Shown here piece after piece: positions 1 through 9,749 of a stretch of DNA of 64,000 nt (positions are counted from its first letter, which is position 1; each line of letters starts with the position of its first letter). The notes beneath the pieces are model-generated. The model saw only the letters and a program-made list of their open reading frames with translations. It ran no database searches and was not told the origin of the DNA. Source of the stretch: Oceanicoccus sagamiensis (GTDB taxonomy: Bacteria > Pseudomonadota > Gammaproteobacteria > Pseudomonadales > Dasaniaceae); assembly GCF_002117105.1 (NCBI RefSeq), contig NZ_CP019343.1, forward strand, positions 4,092,001 through 4,156,000, in the 5' to 3' direction. The translations under genes were made by a program, and so were the position numbers.

Positions 1-166
1 CAAACTCAGCCTGAAAGGCCGGGTCAGCCGAAAGCTTTTTATAGGATGCCTCTAATTCGTCCAGTGCTGAAATTAAGGTTTCAGAAACATAGCGACCACC
101 GTAGGGGCCATAACGACCCTGCTCATCGGGAACCGCTGAATAATCCACTGTTTTGTCTGCTGTCAT
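1..166 (-). CDS. trpB: Tryptophan synthase beta chain, N-terminal fragment (cut by window edge)
   Basis: Only the first 55 codons are present; the gene runs off the left edge. Translating the reverse strand from the ATG at 166 gives MTADKTVDYSAVPDEQGRYG followed by PYGGRYVSETLISALDELEA, the conserved start of TrpB, which makes L-tryptophan from indole and serine with PLP. The catalytic lysine lies outside the window. The start is 24 bases after the trpF stop, preceded by a GGTGAAAAG-like ribosome site, so trpF and trpB are probably co-transcribed. Identification is from family knowledge of the N-terminal signature; confidence is high despite the short fragment. Confidence 0.9.
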   Translation of the reverse strand, partial: MTADKTVDYSAVPDEQGRYGPYGGRYVSETLISALDELEASYKKLSADPAFQAEF

Positions 167-189
167 ATGCTTTTCACCATTACTTCTGT

Positions 190-861
190 TTAACCAAGGG
201 ATGCATCAGCGCGACGCACGCCCTCAATAAATTCAACTAATTTAGTGTTGTCTTTACTACCCGCTGAGGCCTCAACCCCACCACTAACATCCACGGCATA
301 GGGTTTAACCTGTGTGACTGCCGCTACAATATTAGCCGGTGTTAAGCCGCCTGCTAACACTATACGACTGCGGTACTGCGCCGGGATCAAATCCCAGTCA
401 AAGGACTCGCCAGTGCCGCCGGGAACGCCTTTGCGATAAGCATCCAATAAAATACTGCGAGCATTAGCAAAGCGCGCAATTTCTTCGTCCAGGTTCAGTT
501 CGGGCCTCATTCTAATCGCCTTCATATAGGGGCGACCACTTTGGGCACATTGTTCGGGGCTTTCTTTACCGTGAAATTGCAACAGGTCGATGGGTAACTC
601 AGTTGTGATTTGCTGCATTAGCGCCGGTTCAGCATCGACCGTTAAGGCAACAATGGTGACAAACGCGGGAATTACAGCACATATTTCTGCAGCTTGAGCT
701 ACGGTGACCGAGCGTGAACTGGGCGCATAAAAAACCAGACCAATGGCATCGGCGCCGGCTTCAATAGCCAATAGCGCATCAGCGGGGCTGGTAATCCCAC
801 ATATTTTAATACGGGTGCGACTCACGGCGGGTTTCACAGATAAAAGTGGTTTAATAATCAA
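190..861 (-). CDS. trpF: Phosphoribosylanthranilate isomerase
   Basis: TrpF isomerises phosphoribosylanthranilate to CdRP in tryptophan synthesis, in the cytoplasm. The 223-aa frame shows the single-domain TIM-barrel signature: RIKICGIT with the general base Cys21, QFHG near 95, LLDA with the general acid Asp140, then GGTG, LAGGL and DVSGG for phosphate binding. The frame opens with a TTG at 861 and has about 15 extra residues before RIKICG; no convincing Shine-Dalgarno precedes it, and in-frame GTG codons at residues 9 and 13 are alternative starts, so the 5' end is uncertain. It sits between truA and trpB; truA-trpF adjacency is common in Pseudomonas-like genomes. Confidence 0.95.
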   Translation of the reverse strand: MIIKPLLSVKPAVSRTRIKICGITSPADALLAIEAGADAIGLVFYAPSSRSVTVAQAAEICAVIPAFVTIVALTVDAEPALMQQITTELPIDLLQFHGKESPEQCAQSGRPYMKAIRMRPELNLDEEIARFANARSILLDAYRKGVPGGTGESFDWDLIPAQYRSRIVLAGGLTPANIVAAVTQVKPYAVDVSGGVEASAGSKDNTKLVEFIEGVRRADASLG

Positions 862-932
862 TCAATTAAGGTGCGCTATATTAGCAAACCCCAACGGTGC
901 TGTCTGCCCCGCAGAGGCTTAAATACCCAGCC

Positions 933-1763
933 TCAGGGTGATAAAAACCAAGGGCCAGGGCCAGAGTGTGGCAACTGGAAATGATCAGGGTAAGTCACTC
1001 CCACCAGGTAAAGACCAAAAGGGGGCGCTGTGACCGCCGCGGCAGACCGATCTTTTGCCAGCAAGACCTCTTCTGCCCACTGCACAGGTTTGATTCCGGC
1101 ACCAATATCGATCAGTACCCCGGCAATATTGCGTACCATATGATGCAGAAAAGCATTGGCCTGAATATCAATCATCACCCTATCCCCAGATCGACTCACT
1201 TCAATAAAGTGCACATTGCGCATAGGGGTACGTGACTGACAGGCCACGGCTCGATAGGAGGTAAAATCCAGCTCGCCCAGTAGTAACTGCCCGGCACGAT
1301 GCATGGCCTGCTCATCAAGCGGCCGGTTCTCCCAGGTCACTCCACCGGAAAGCAGTGCTGAGCGGGCTGGGGAATTTAAAATCACATAGCGATAGCGTCT
1401 GGCGGTTGCAGAAAAACGGGCATGGAAGGACTCGGGGACAGGCTTGGCCCAATGGATGGCAATATTGGCTGGCAGATGGGTATTACCGCCACTCACCCAG
1501 GCCTTTTCACCCCGCTCTGCCGGGCTATCAAAATGCACAATTTGATGGCTGGCATGAACACCGGCATCGGTTCTGCCGGCACACTGGACAATAACCGGCG
1601 CATCAGCAATTTTACTTAAGGCCTGCTCTAAGGCCTCTTGCACCGTAGCGACTTGCGGCTTGCGCTGACTCTGCCAACCATGAAAGGCACTGCCATCATA
1701 GCTAACAGCCATAGCCACACGATCACCCAGGTTAAATTGTGCGGTAAAGGGAGGTTTATTCAT
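933..1763 (-). CDS. truA: tRNA pseudouridine(38-40) synthase
   Basis: TruA converts uridines 38-40 of the tRNA anticodon stem-loop to pseudouridine. The 276-aa product has the SYDGSAFHGWQ N-terminal motif and the catalytic GRTDAGVHA motif with the nucleophile Asp66, followed by RRYRYVILN and the C-terminal FLHHMVRNIAG motif. Length fits the family (about 260-280 aa). It follows fimV on the same strand, but a strong intrinsic terminator lies between them, so truA probably has its own promoter or depends on read-through. trpF starts about 70 bases further on. Confidence 0.97.
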   Translation of the reverse strand: MNKPPFTAQFNLGDRVAMAVSYDGSAFHGWQSQRKPQVATVQEALEQALSKIADAPVIVQCAGRTDAGVHASHQIVHFDSPAERGEKAWVSGGNTHLPANIAIHWAKPVPESFHARFSATARRYRYVILNSPARSALLSGGVTWENRPLDEQAMHRAGQLLLGELDFTSYRAVACQSRTPMRNVHFIEVSRSGDRVMIDIQANAFLHHMVRNIAGVLIDIGAGIKPVQWAEEVLLAKDRSAAAVTAPPFGLYLVGVTYPDHFQLPHSGPGPWFLSP

Positions 1764-1797
1764 TGGCGACAGGCAACAAGGTTAATAGGCATCATTT

Positions 1798-1831
1798 AAA
1801 AAAAAACGCCAAACTGCTTGGCAATCTGGCG
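1798..1831 (-). terminator. Rho-independent terminator downstream of fimV
   Basis: On the minus strand a 7-bp stem (CGCCAGA with TTTGGCG, one G-T pair) closes an 11-base loop and is followed directly by nine T residues. It lies 40 bases past the fimV stop and before the truA start. Confidence 0.75.
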
Positions 1832-1871
1832 CTGTATTGTAGTGAATAGTGGCTACAGATAATAGCTGCGA

Positions 1872-4820
1872 TTAGTCGATACGCTCTGCCAGACTTTGAG
1901 CTTCTTGCTTTTGCTCATCACTGCCTTCTTGCAGAACCTCATCCAGAATATCTCTAGCCCCTTCAGTATCCCCCATATCGATATAGGCGCGGGCCAAATC
2001 TAATTTGGTGGCAACTTCGTCAGTATCTGCCAGGAAGTCAAAATCATCATCGCTGGCTTCTGCCGCTACTGCGCTATCAAAGCTTTCGCTCTCCTCGGCA
2101 CTGGAATCTTCTGCAGGGCTGCCCTCTGTGTCACCGGCGGCCAGTTCTTGCTCTACATCATCTAAAGAATATTCAACCGTGGCATCGGGGTCGATAGAGT
2201 CGAGCTCCAGTGTATCGGTAGCATCATCTTCACCCAAATCAAAGGCCAGATCGTCAACCTCATCGGCCAAGTCGACCTCATCTGCGCTACTCTCTTCAGG
2301 TAGTTCAGGGCTGAGTTCAGGGCTGTCACCAAACTCAGCCTCGAGATCAGAGAGATCTGCATCACCGAGGGATTCCAAATCCAGGTCATCATCCAGATCA
2401 AGGTCGAAACCATCGCTCTCAGACGGGTCAGACTCTTCGGGTAAATCGAAAGATTCATCCAGTTCCAGAGACTCCTCTTCTGATGCCGCTTGCGTCTTGG
2501 CTAACTCGGCCTGTAAATCAGCCGCATCAAATTGTACGGTTTTACCCTCGGAGAACTCATCGCTATTGTCATCGTCCAGATCCAGATCCAACTCTAAATC
2601 AAGGCCGGCATCTTCATCCAATTCAAGTTCTTCGGATAAATCCAGAGCGTCATCACCCAACTCCAAATCGTCCAGTGACATCTCATCACTTTCCTGAGTG
2701 GCATCCAGTGATATCTCACCATCAATATCACCCAAGTCCAAATCAATCTCAAGATCATCGCCAGCCAGGTCAATATCATCAACAGGCTCGGCTTCACCAT
2801 CAGCTGCGGCATGCAAACCTTCGATCAGGTCCGCATCCATATCTTCATCGGTAAAGTTATTGGTATTGCCCGGCAAATCGCTTAACCAGTCAGCCACACC
2901 CTCAACACTGGAAAGCATCTCTTTAACTTCACCGGTCGCGGCATCATTACCCAGACTTTGCAGTGCCAGGTACTGCTGTTGGAAGCCAGGCTTGTCACGG
3001 GTTTCGATATACACTTCCAGCAGTTTTACATGCAGATCGCTGCGCTCAGGCTCTTGCTCCAGAGCAGAGCGAAGCAGGTCAATCGCCTGCTGGTAACGGC
3101 CATAGGCAACATAGATATCGGCTTCGGCAATCGCATCACCGGTTTCGGTGGCCACAGCAGGAGCAGGGTCAGCGACCACGGGGGCCGCAGCTTCAAGGGG
3201 TTCAACACCCTCTATTAACGGAGCTTCTGTTTCATCGGCAGCTGCTCGGGCAGCCTCCTCTGCATTATCAGCCGCTATTTGCTGCTCCAACTCGGCAACC
3301 AGGTCATCGGTTTCATCAACTTCAGGAGTCTCGACAACCTCTTCTACAATCTCTTCATCTAAGGCCACATCCGCTAAAGAGTCGGTCTCTTCTTCGGTAT
3401 AGTCGATAGTAAATTCTTCTTCAGCTTCCTGCTGGGCTTTACGACGACGCAATAGCACAATCGCAATAGCCGCCAGTAATAAAGCACCTGCTCCACCCGC
3501 CACCAAAGGATTCTCTAACAGGCTGGGCTCTGCTTTTGGTGCTGGTTTTGGTTTAGGCTCTGCTTTAGGTTCTTCTTTAACTTCTGGCTTAGCAGCTACC
3601 GGCTCTTCAACAACAGCCTCTTCAGCCACCGCATTTTCGCTCTCTTCAGCTGCGCCAGCCTGAGCGCCGGCACTATCTTGCAGATCCGCTAACTGGCCTT
3701 CTTTTAGTTCCAGCAAACGTTGCAAGGTCGCCATTCTGGCTTCCATATCATCCAGCCGCGACTGTAATTCTTCATTGTCTCGCTGGACCTTATCAAGATT
3801 CTCTTCTGAGGCCGCTAATTCACTTTGCAGGGCTACACTGCCCGCGCCGCCACTGCCTTCACCTTCACCGGCGGCAGAATTATCACTTTCACCGCTGGTG
3901 GCAATAGATAGACGCGGCTGCTCTGTATAGGTGTTATCGCTGGAGCCTGTCGAGGATGCGTCCAATTGCGCATCGGCTGTAGGCATAGCGGTGTCGTCAC
4001 CGGTACGCCATGAACGATTCTGGTTGGCTACTTCACCGACAGCTTGCTTATCAGACACAGAGATATCGTTTTCGGTAGGTAGACGTAGTACTGAGCCGGC
4101 TTTTAAGCGATTGATATTGCCATTAATAAACGCCTGCGGGTTTAACCGCTGAATTCCAACCATCGTCTGTTGAACACTGACTCCTGAACCTGGGCGGCTC
4201 TTTAGGGCTATCTCCCATAGAGTGTCGTCACTGCGAACACGGTATTTTTCACCCGGGCTTAACTCACCCTCTTGCAAGTTCTTGCGAGCCGAGCTGGTCG
4301 GTTTGCTATTGGTAACCACCGGCACAGAGGCCGCTGTCGCTGCCGCTGGAGGCAACTCGGCCTGGGCAGGCGCTGCACTGGAGGATGCTGCGGCTGCTAC
4401 CGGTTTGGCCGTGCTTTCACTAAATACCGGCAAATCCAATAGCACCGTATACTCACGTAACAGGCGGCCATTGGGCCAGCGGGTTTCAATCAGGAAGTTA
4501 AGGTAAGGTTCAATAACAGGCTCTTTGGTAGTGACCTTGATCACCCCATTGCCCTGCCCATCCAGCTCAACACTAAAATCGATATTGGTTAAAAAGAAGT
4601 CCCGGCTAATACCGGCGTTGCTGAAATCTTCAGGCCCGGCGAGCTTGATAATCACCTGGCTATTATCAAGGTCCTCCGTATTCAGCAGGCGGATTTCTGC
4701 CTCCAATGGCTGATTTAAGGCAGAGAACAGTGAGAAGTCACCCACGCCCAATGCATTTGCCATATTTGTCTGTAAGACCCCAATCGCTGCAATCGCAACC
4801 GCAAGCTTCTTACGTACCAT
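1872..4820 (-). CDS. fimV: FimV/HubP-type polar landmark protein with LysM domain
   Basis: FimV/HubP organises the cell pole (type IV pili, flagellum, chemoreceptors). From the ATG at 4820 (GGGAACG ribosome site) the 982-aa product shows a signal peptide ending ANA, a conserved periplasmic FimV domain, a LysM peptidoglycan-binding domain at about 191-248, a coiled coil at about 331-381, one membrane span at about 438-458 followed by RRRK, a long very acidic Asp/Glu-rich cytoplasmic region, and a C-terminal TPR-like segment (VATKLDLARAYIDMGDTEGA) typical of FimV. The frame is open 22 codons further upstream to 4886, but that extension lacks a ribosome site and would bury the signal peptide. 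The position between asd and truA matches Pseudomonas. Confidence 0.95.
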   Translation of the reverse strand: MVRKKLAVAIAAIGVLQTNMANALGVGDFSLFSALNQPLEAEIRLLNTEDLDNSQVIIKLAGPEDFSNAGISRDFFLTNIDFSVELDGQGNGVIKVTTKEPVIEPYLNFLIETRWPNGRLLREYTVLLDLPVFSESTAKPVAAAASSSAAPAQAELPPAAATAASVPVVTNSKPTSSARKNLQEGELSPGEKYRVRSDDTLWEIALKSRPGSGVSVQQTMVGIQRLNPQAFINGNINRLKAGSVLRLPTENDISVSDKQAVGEVANQNRSWRTGDDTAMPTADAQLDASSTGSSDNTYTEQPRLSIATSGESDNSAAGEGEGSGGAGSVALQSELAASEENLDKVQRDNEELQSRLDDMEARMATLQRLLELKEGQLADLQDSAGAQAGAAEESENAVAEEAVVEEPVAAKPEVKEEPKAEPKPKPAPKAEPSLLENPLVAGGAGALLLAAIAIVLLRRRKAQQEAEEEFTIDYTEEETDSLADVALDEEIVEEVVETPEVDETDDLVAELEQQIAADNAEEAARAAADETEAPLIEGVEPLEAAAPVVADPAPAVATETGDAIAEADIYVAYGRYQQAIDLLRSALEQEPERSDLHVKLLEVYIETRDKPGFQQQYLALQSLGNDAATGEVKEMLSSVEGVADWLSDLPGNTNNFTDEDMDADLIEGLHAAADGEAEPVDDIDLAGDDLEIDLDLGDIDGEISLDATQESDEMSLDDLELGDDALDLSEELELDEDAGLDLELDLDLDDDNSDEFSEGKTVQFDAADLQAELAKTQAASEEESLELDESFDLPEESDPSESDGFDLDLDDDLDLESLGDADLSDLEAEFGDSPELSPELPEESSADEVDLADEVDDLAFDLGEDDATDTLELDSIDPDATVEYSLDDVEQELAAGDTEGSPAEDSSAEESESFDSAVAAEASDDDFDFLADTDEVATKLDLARAYIDMGDTEGARDILDEVLQEGSDEQKQEAQSLAERID

Positions 4821-5138
4821 AATCGTTCCCTTTTTGACCCTGTGGGTATGTGTTGTCGTCACTGTATCAATAAGACATTCAGACATTCATTCAGCAAATA
4901 GCCGGCGGCATTACACCCCGGCTACTGCTATCTGGCCTTAACACTCAGCGAGCAATCAAAGCTAGAATACGTTTTTACTATTTCACGTAAGTATTAGTTA
5001 CAAATAGCTTTTTAGCAAGAATTCAGCCCGTGGGAAGGAGGGGTTGGAAGCCTCTTTTCCCGCATTTTCAGACTTGGTGCACAAATCGACGAATGCGAGA
5101 GGGAAACCGAGGCTCCCATTTTAGCGTGAAGGGAAAGC
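4821..5138. other. Gene-free asd-fimV interval with a long nested hairpin
   Basis: This 318-bp gap precedes fimV. Positions 5046-5116 form a nested imperfect hairpin: GCCTC/GAGGC (5050-5054 with 5109-5113), TTTCC/GGAAA (5056-5060 with 5102-5106) and CGCATT/AATGCG (5061-5066 with 5092-5097) around a 25-base loop. No T tract follows on either strand. A possible fimV promoter on the minus strand is TTGCTA-16-TAATAC near 4990-5020, which is weak evidence. No open frame of note was seen. Confidence 0.5.
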
Positions 5139-6251
5139 CTAGGCTTCAATAAGAATACGCAACATCCGTCTCAGGGGCTCCGCAGCCCCCCATAACAGCT
5201 GATCACCGACTGTAAAAGCCGATAGATACTCAGGGCCCATATTCATTTTGCGCATACGCCCCACAGGTACCGACAATGAGCCGGTTACAGCGGTGGGAGT
5301 CAGCTCTTGCAGGGTGATATCGCGCTCATTAGGCACTACTTTCACCCAGTCATTGGCTGCGGCCAATATGGACTCTATCTCATCCATCGGCACATCTCGG
5401 CTAAGCTTTACTGTTAATGCCTGACTATGGCAGCGCATAGCGCCAATTCGCACACAAAGGCCGTCAATGGGGATAATGGATGAAGCGCCCAGCAGCTTAT
5501 TGGTCTCCGCCTGCCCTTTCCACTCTTCACGGCTTTGGCCATTATCCAACTGCCGGTCAATCCACGGTAGTAGACTACCCGCCAGTGGCGCACCAAAGTT
5601 ATCGGAGGGAAACTCATCACTGCGCATGGCTGCCGCCACTTTGCGGTCGATATCCAAAATGGCACTGGCCGGGTTAGCCAACTCATCAAGTACAACACCT
5701 TCGATAGTGCCCATTTGCTTGATCAGCTCACGCATATTCTGCGCACCGGCACCACTGGCCGCCTGATAAGTCATTACCGAGGCCCAGTCCACCAGTCCTT
5801 CACGGAATAGCCCCCCCATCGCCATCAACATCAAGCTGACCGTACAGTTACCGCCGATAAAGTTCTTTATGCCATCGGCCAGGCCATCTTTGATCACATC
5901 CATATTGACCGGATCCAGGATAATCAGGGCATCATCCTCCATCCGCAAGCTGGAAGCTGCATCAATCCAATAACCATCCCAACCACCGCTGCGCAGGGCC
6001 GGAAATACCGACTTGGTGTAATCGCCACCCTGGCAGGAGATAATCACATCCATAGTCTTTAATTCATCAATATCACTGGCGTCTTTTAAGGGCGGAATAT
6101 CGACACCGATATCAGGCCCCTGCCCGCCAGCATTGGAGGTGGTAAAAAATACCGGTTCTTCAATATGCTGAAAATCACCCTCTGCCAGCATCCGCTCCAT
6201 CAATACCGAGCCGACCATACCGCGCCAACCTACAAAACCTACTCTTTTCAT
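5139..6251 (-). CDS. asd: Aspartate-semialdehyde dehydrogenase
   Basis: Asd reduces aspartyl-4-phosphate to the semialdehyde with NADPH, the branch point to lysine/diaminopimelate, threonine and methionine. The 370-aa protein begins with the nucleotide-binding motif [15 protein letters not shown] and carries the active-site [12 protein letters not shown] motif with Cys136; the QALTVKL region with its catalytic His is intact. Length and the WRGMVGSVL sequence indicate the gram-negative gammaproteobacterial type. It starts 26 bases after leuB, so leuB-asd is probably one transcript, as in Pseudomonas. Confidence 0.97.
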   Translation of the reverse strand: MKRVGFVGWRGMVGSVLMERMLAEGDFQHIEEPVFFTTSNAGGQGPDIGVDIPPLKDASDIDELKTMDVIISCQGGDYTKSVFPALRSGGWDGYWIDAASSLRMEDDALIILDPVNMDVIKDGLADGIKNFIGGNCTVSLMLMAMGGLFREGLVDWASVMTYQAASGAGAQNMRELIKQMGTIEGVVLDELANPASAILDIDRKVAAAMRSDEFPSDNFGAPLAGSLLPWIDRQLDNGQSREEWKGQAETNKLLGASSIIPIDGLCVRIGAMRCHSQALTVKLSRDVPMDEIESILAAANDWVKVVPNERDITLQELTPTAVTGSLSVPVGRMRKMNMGPEYLSAFTVGDQLLWGAAEPLRRMLRILIEA

Positions 6252-6277
6252 AACACTTATCTCTAACTAAATTCTTA

Positions 6278-7357
6278 TTACGCCTGCAAAGCGGCGGCAA
6301 CAGCATCACCCATAGCACTGGTATTAACCAACTGGGTGCCTTCGGAATAAATATCACCGGTTCTTAAACCCTGGTCCAATACATCGCCTACGGCCTTCTC
6401 AACCGCATCGGCGGCGGCAACCGCATCCAGCGAGTAACGCAACATCATGGCGGCGGATAAAATCATTGCCAGTGGGTTGGCTTTGCCTTCACCAGCAATA
6501 TCCGGGGCAGAACCATGGCAGGGCTCATACATACCGCGGCCATTTTTATCCAGCGCCGCTGAAGGCAGCATACCAATAGAGCCGGTTAACATGGCCGCAG
6601 CGTCCGATAAGATATCACCAAACATATTACCAGTAACCACCACATCAAACTGCTTAGGTGCCCGCACTAACTGCATAGCGGCATTGTCGACATACATATG
6701 GCTCAATTCAACATCGGGATAATCCGGTGCCATTTGCTCCATAATTTCGCGCCATAGGATAGTCGCTTCCAGCACATTGGATTTATCAACGGAGCATAAT
6801 TTTCCGCCGCGTTTCTGGGCCGCTTCAAAAGCCATGGCACCAATACGACGAATTTCTGTCTCGTTATATTTATAGGTGTTATAACCTTCGCGCTCGCCGT
6901 TTTCCAGCGTGCGGATGCCGCGGGGCTCACCAAAGTAAATACCGCCGGTTAATTCCCTGACAATTAAAATATCCAAACCGGAAACCACTTCTGGCTTCAA
7001 CGAAGAAGCATCGGCCAATTGCGGATATAAAATCGCAGGGCGCAAATTACCAAATAACTCCAGCGCCGAACGAAATTGTAATAAACCTTTTTCCGGACGA
7101 AGATCACGGCCGACATCATCCCACTTGGGGCCGCCGATAGCGGCAAATAAAATCGCATCGGAATCCTGTGCTTTGCTCAGCGTTTCATCCGGCATCGGGA
7201 TACCCGTTGCATCCAGCGCCGCACCGCCCAATAAGGCTTCATCAAATTCAATACCCAAATCAAAACGCGCATTTACCACATCCAACACCTTGCGCGTTTC
7301 AGTGGTAATTTCAGGACCAATACCATCCCCTGAAATAACTAAAACTTTTCTACTCAC
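6278..7357 (-). CDS. leuB: 3-isopropylmalate dehydrogenase
   Basis: LeuB oxidises and decarboxylates 3-isopropylmalate to 2-ketoisocaproate with NAD+. The 359-aa sequence has the GDGIGPEI N-terminus, the [14 protein letters not shown] substrate loop, the VDKSNVLEA segment with the catalytic Lys, and the C-terminal [14 protein letters not shown] motif that binds NAD. It follows leuD after 125 bp that contain a strong hairpin, so its expression may be partly uncoupled from leuCD. Confidence 0.97.
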   Translation of the reverse strand: MSRKVLVISGDGIGPEITTETRKVLDVVNARFDLGIEFDEALLGGAALDATGIPMPDETLSKAQDSDAILFAAIGGPKWDDVGRDLRPEKGLLQFRSALELFGNLRPAILYPQLADASSLKPEVVSGLDILIVRELTGGIYFGEPRGIRTLENGEREGYNTYKYNETEIRRIGAMAFEAAQKRGGKLCSVDKSNVLEATILWREIMEQMAPDYPDVELSHMYVDNAAMQLVRAPKQFDVVVTGNMFGDILSDAAAMLTGSIGMLPSAALDKNGRGMYEPCHGSAPDIAGEGKANPLAMILSAAMMLRYSLDAVAAADAVEKAVGDVLDQGLRTGDIYSEGTQLVNTSAMGDAVAAALQA

Positions 7358-7433
7358 TCTGTCACTCCCTACCCTTCAGGCATAATAAAACGCTTAATGT
7401 TATGCGTTTATAAATTTCTAAGATAATAAATAC

Positions 7434-7462
7434 AACAAAGGAGGCTTTAAGCCTCCTTTGTT
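7434..7462. terminator. Perfect 13-bp hairpin between leuD and leuB (terminator or processing site)
   Basis: AACAAAGGAGGCT pairs exactly with AGCCTCCTTTGTT across a 3-base loop. The minus-strand arm ends TTTGTT and is followed by GTATTTATT, a poor U tract. It lies 21 bases past the leuD stop and inside the leuCDB order, so it may attenuate, terminate partially, or protect the leuCD mRNA 3' end. Confidence 0.6.
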
Positions 7463-7482
7463 AGTGATACCTGTGCAACGAC

Positions 7483-8130
7483 TTACTGCACGGCACCAAA
7501 TAACCAAGGCGCTTTTTGCTGCCATTTTGTTTCAAACTCACGAATGGCATCGGCGTCTTGCAAGGTAATACCGATATCATCCAGACCATTTAACAAACAG
7601 TGTTTGCGAAAGGCATCTACCTCAAAAGGAATTTCGTCGCCATTGGGTTTACGAATTACCTGCGCTTCCAAATCAACAGTTAGCTGATAGCCTTCAGTGG
7701 CATACATTTCTTTAAATAACTCATCAACGATAGCCGCATCCAATACAATGGGTAACAAACCGTTTTTAAAACTGTTATTAAAAAAGATATCCGCAAAGCT
7801 GGGCGCAATCATAGCCCGGAAGCCGTAGTCTTCAATCGCCCATGGCGCGTGCTCACGGCTGGAGCCACAACCAAAATTCTCACGGGTTAATAAAATCTCT
7901 GCACCCTGATAACGATCAAAATTAAGTGGAAAATCCGGATTCTTCGGACGGTTGGTGCAATCCATATCCGGCTCGCCCACATCCAGGTAGCGCAGCTCAT
8001 CAAACATAAACGGACCAAAACCTGAACGTTTAATCGATTTTAAAAACTGCTTGGGCATAATCATATCGGTATCGACATTGGCGCGATCCATTGGCGCCAC
8101 AACACCTGTTACTGTAGTAAAACTTTTCAT
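7483..8130 (-). CDS. leuD: 3-isopropylmalate dehydratase small subunit
   Basis: LeuD is the swivel-domain subunit that pairs with LeuC to isomerise 2- to 3-isopropylmalate in leucine synthesis. The 215-aa product shows [10 protein letters not shown]-like [19 protein letters not shown] near the start and the hallmark [14 protein letters not shown]. Length is typical. It starts 15 bases after leuC, so leuCD form one translational unit. Confidence 0.97.
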   Translation of the reverse strand: MKSFTTVTGVVAPMDRANVDTDMIMPKQFLKSIKRSGFGPFMFDELRYLDVGEPDMDCTNRPKNPDFPLNFDRYQGAEILLTRENFGCGSSREHAPWAIEDYGFRAMIAPSFADIFFNNSFKNGLLPIVLDAAIVDELFKEMYATEGYQLTVDLEAQVIRKPNGDEIPFEVDAFRKHCLLNGLDDIGITLQDADAIREFETKWQQKAPWLFGAVQ

Positions 8131-8145
8131 AGTAGCTTCTCTCTA

Positions 8146-9573
8146 TTAGGCGTTGATAACGTCACGGACATCAACAAAGTGTCCGGCGATAGCGGCAGCG
8201 GCTGCCATTTCCGGGCTAACCAGGTGGGTACGGCCACCAAAGCCCTGACGACCTTCAAAGTTTCTGTTTGAGGTTGAGGCACAGTGCTCGCCCTCACCCA
8301 ATTTATCGGAGTTCATAGCCAGACACATAGAACAGCTTGGCTCGCGCCACTCCATACCTGCCTCTAAAAAGATTTTATCCAAACCTTCTTTCTCGGCCAT
8401 TTCTTTCACCAGGCCAGAACCGGGCACCACCAAAACGCGCTTGACGTTATCGGCAACGGTATTGCCTTTGGCAACAGCAGCGGCGGCACGTAAATCTTCA
8501 ATCCGGGAGTTGGTACAAGAACCAATAAAGACACAGTCCAGCTTAATATCGGTAATCGACATACCTCCGGTTAGGCCCATATATTCAAGCGCACGTTCAG
8601 TGGCGGCTTTCTTGGTAGGGTCAGTAATATCTTCTGGCTTGGGTACAACACCGTTGACGCCGGTAACCATTTCAGGGGAGTTACCCCAAGTGACCTGTGG
8701 AACGATAGATGCAGCATCCAGCTCAACCACACGGTCGAATACAGCGTCGTCATCACTGTGCAAGGTATTCCAGTACTCAAGGGCCTTATCCCAATCTTCA
8801 CCCTTGGGTGAGAATGGACGACCTTCAACATAGTCCAGGGTGGTTTGGTCAACCGCCACCATACCGATACGGGCGCCGCCCTCAATAGCCATATTACAAA
8901 CGGTCATCCGGCCTTCCATCGACATATTGCGGAATACACTGCCGCCAAATTCAATCGCATGGCCGGTACCGCCTGCGGTACCAATCTCGCCGATAACCGC
9001 CAAAATCACATCTTTTGGGGTAACGCCGGGGTTTAATTCACCCTCGACTTTTACCAGCATATTTTTCATCTTTTTCTGGATCAGGCACTGAGTAGCCAAG
9101 GCGTGCTCAACTTCAGAAGTACCAATACCATGGGCCAGGGCACCCAGGGCACCGTGGGTGGCCGTGTGGGAATCACCACAAACAACGGTCATACCGGGTA
9201 AGGTTGCACCCTGCTCTGGCCCGATAACATGCACAATACCCTGGCGAATATCATTAATTTCAAATTCGGTAATACCAAATTCATCACAGTTATCATCCAG
9301 TGTCTGTACCTGGATACGTGAGATATCTTCAACAATACCGGCCACACCGCCATCGCGCTCTGATTTTAAGGAGGGAACATTGTGATCTGGCGTCGCCAAA
9401 TTGGCATCGCTGCGCCATAGCGGGCGACCAGCAATACGCAGGCCTTCAAAAGCCTGAGGTGAAGTCACCTCATGAACTAATTGACGGTCTATATAGATTA
9501 ATGCGGTCCCATCATCCCGTTGCTTGACTAAGTGGGCGTCCCACAATTTGTCATAAAGGGTTTTACCAGCCAT
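8146..9573 (-). CDS. leuC: 3-isopropylmalate dehydratase large subunit
   Basis: LeuC is the aconitase-family catalytic subunit carrying the [4Fe-4S] cluster. In 475 aa it has [20 protein letters not shown], the GSCTNSR motif with the first cluster cysteine, and [10 protein letters not shown] with the other two. It heads the minus-strand leucine operon and diverges from a LysR-type regulator across 176 bp, a common arrangement that suggests regulation by that protein. Confidence 0.97.
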   Translation of the reverse strand: MAGKTLYDKLWDAHLVKQRDDGTALIYIDRQLVHEVTSPQAFEGLRIAGRPLWRSDANLATPDHNVPSLKSERDGGVAGIVEDISRIQVQTLDDNCDEFGITEFEINDIRQGIVHVIGPEQGATLPGMTVVCGDSHTATHGALGALAHGIGTSEVEHALATQCLIQKKMKNMLVKVEGELNPGVTPKDVILAVIGEIGTAGGTGHAIEFGGSVFRNMSMEGRMTVCNMAIEGGARIGMVAVDQTTLDYVEGRPFSPKGEDWDKALEYWNTLHSDDDAVFDRVVELDAASIVPQVTWGNSPEMVTGVNGVVPKPEDITDPTKKAATERALEYMGLTGGMSITDIKLDCVFIGSCTNSRIEDLRAAAAVAKGNTVADNVKRVLVVPGSGLVKEMAEKEGLDKIFLEAGMEWREPSCSMCLAMNSDKLGEGEHCASTSNRNFEGRQGFGGRTHLVSPEMAAAAAIAGHFVDVRDVINA

Positions 9574-9749
9574 GTGTCACCTCGGCGTCTATTTCCAGTT
9601 GCTGTCCGCTAGTACGGACCTTTAATAAGTGGACGAATTCTAGGCTGATCGATCGAATAAAACAAATTCATATTTTTTATAGATTGGATAACCATTAGGA
9701 ATCCTTTAATATTCCAGACTCATCGCGCTCAACAATCCAGGAATACGCT
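9574..9749. promoter_or_regulatory. leuC / LysR divergent control region
   Basis: The 176-bp interval between the two divergent starts is A/T-rich in its centre. It holds two short inverted repeats: GTCCG-N6-CGGAC at about 9606-9621 in the leuC leader, and GGAAT-N8-ATTCC at about 9700-9717 upstream of the regulator gene. Either could be a regulator site, but no T-N11-A box stands out clearly. Confidence 0.35.

Noticed and set aside
2005-3409. Long plus-strand open frames rich in Ser and Pro opposite fimV
   Set aside because: They are antisense shadows of the Asp/Glu-rich repeats of FimV; no ribosome sites or homology, and composition follows the opposite strand.
4821-4886. FimV start 22 codons further upstream
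   Set aside because: No ribosome site; it would bury the signal peptide. The direct repeat ACATTCAG in this stretch resembles half of the TGAATGA palindrome but has no inverted partner at N4.
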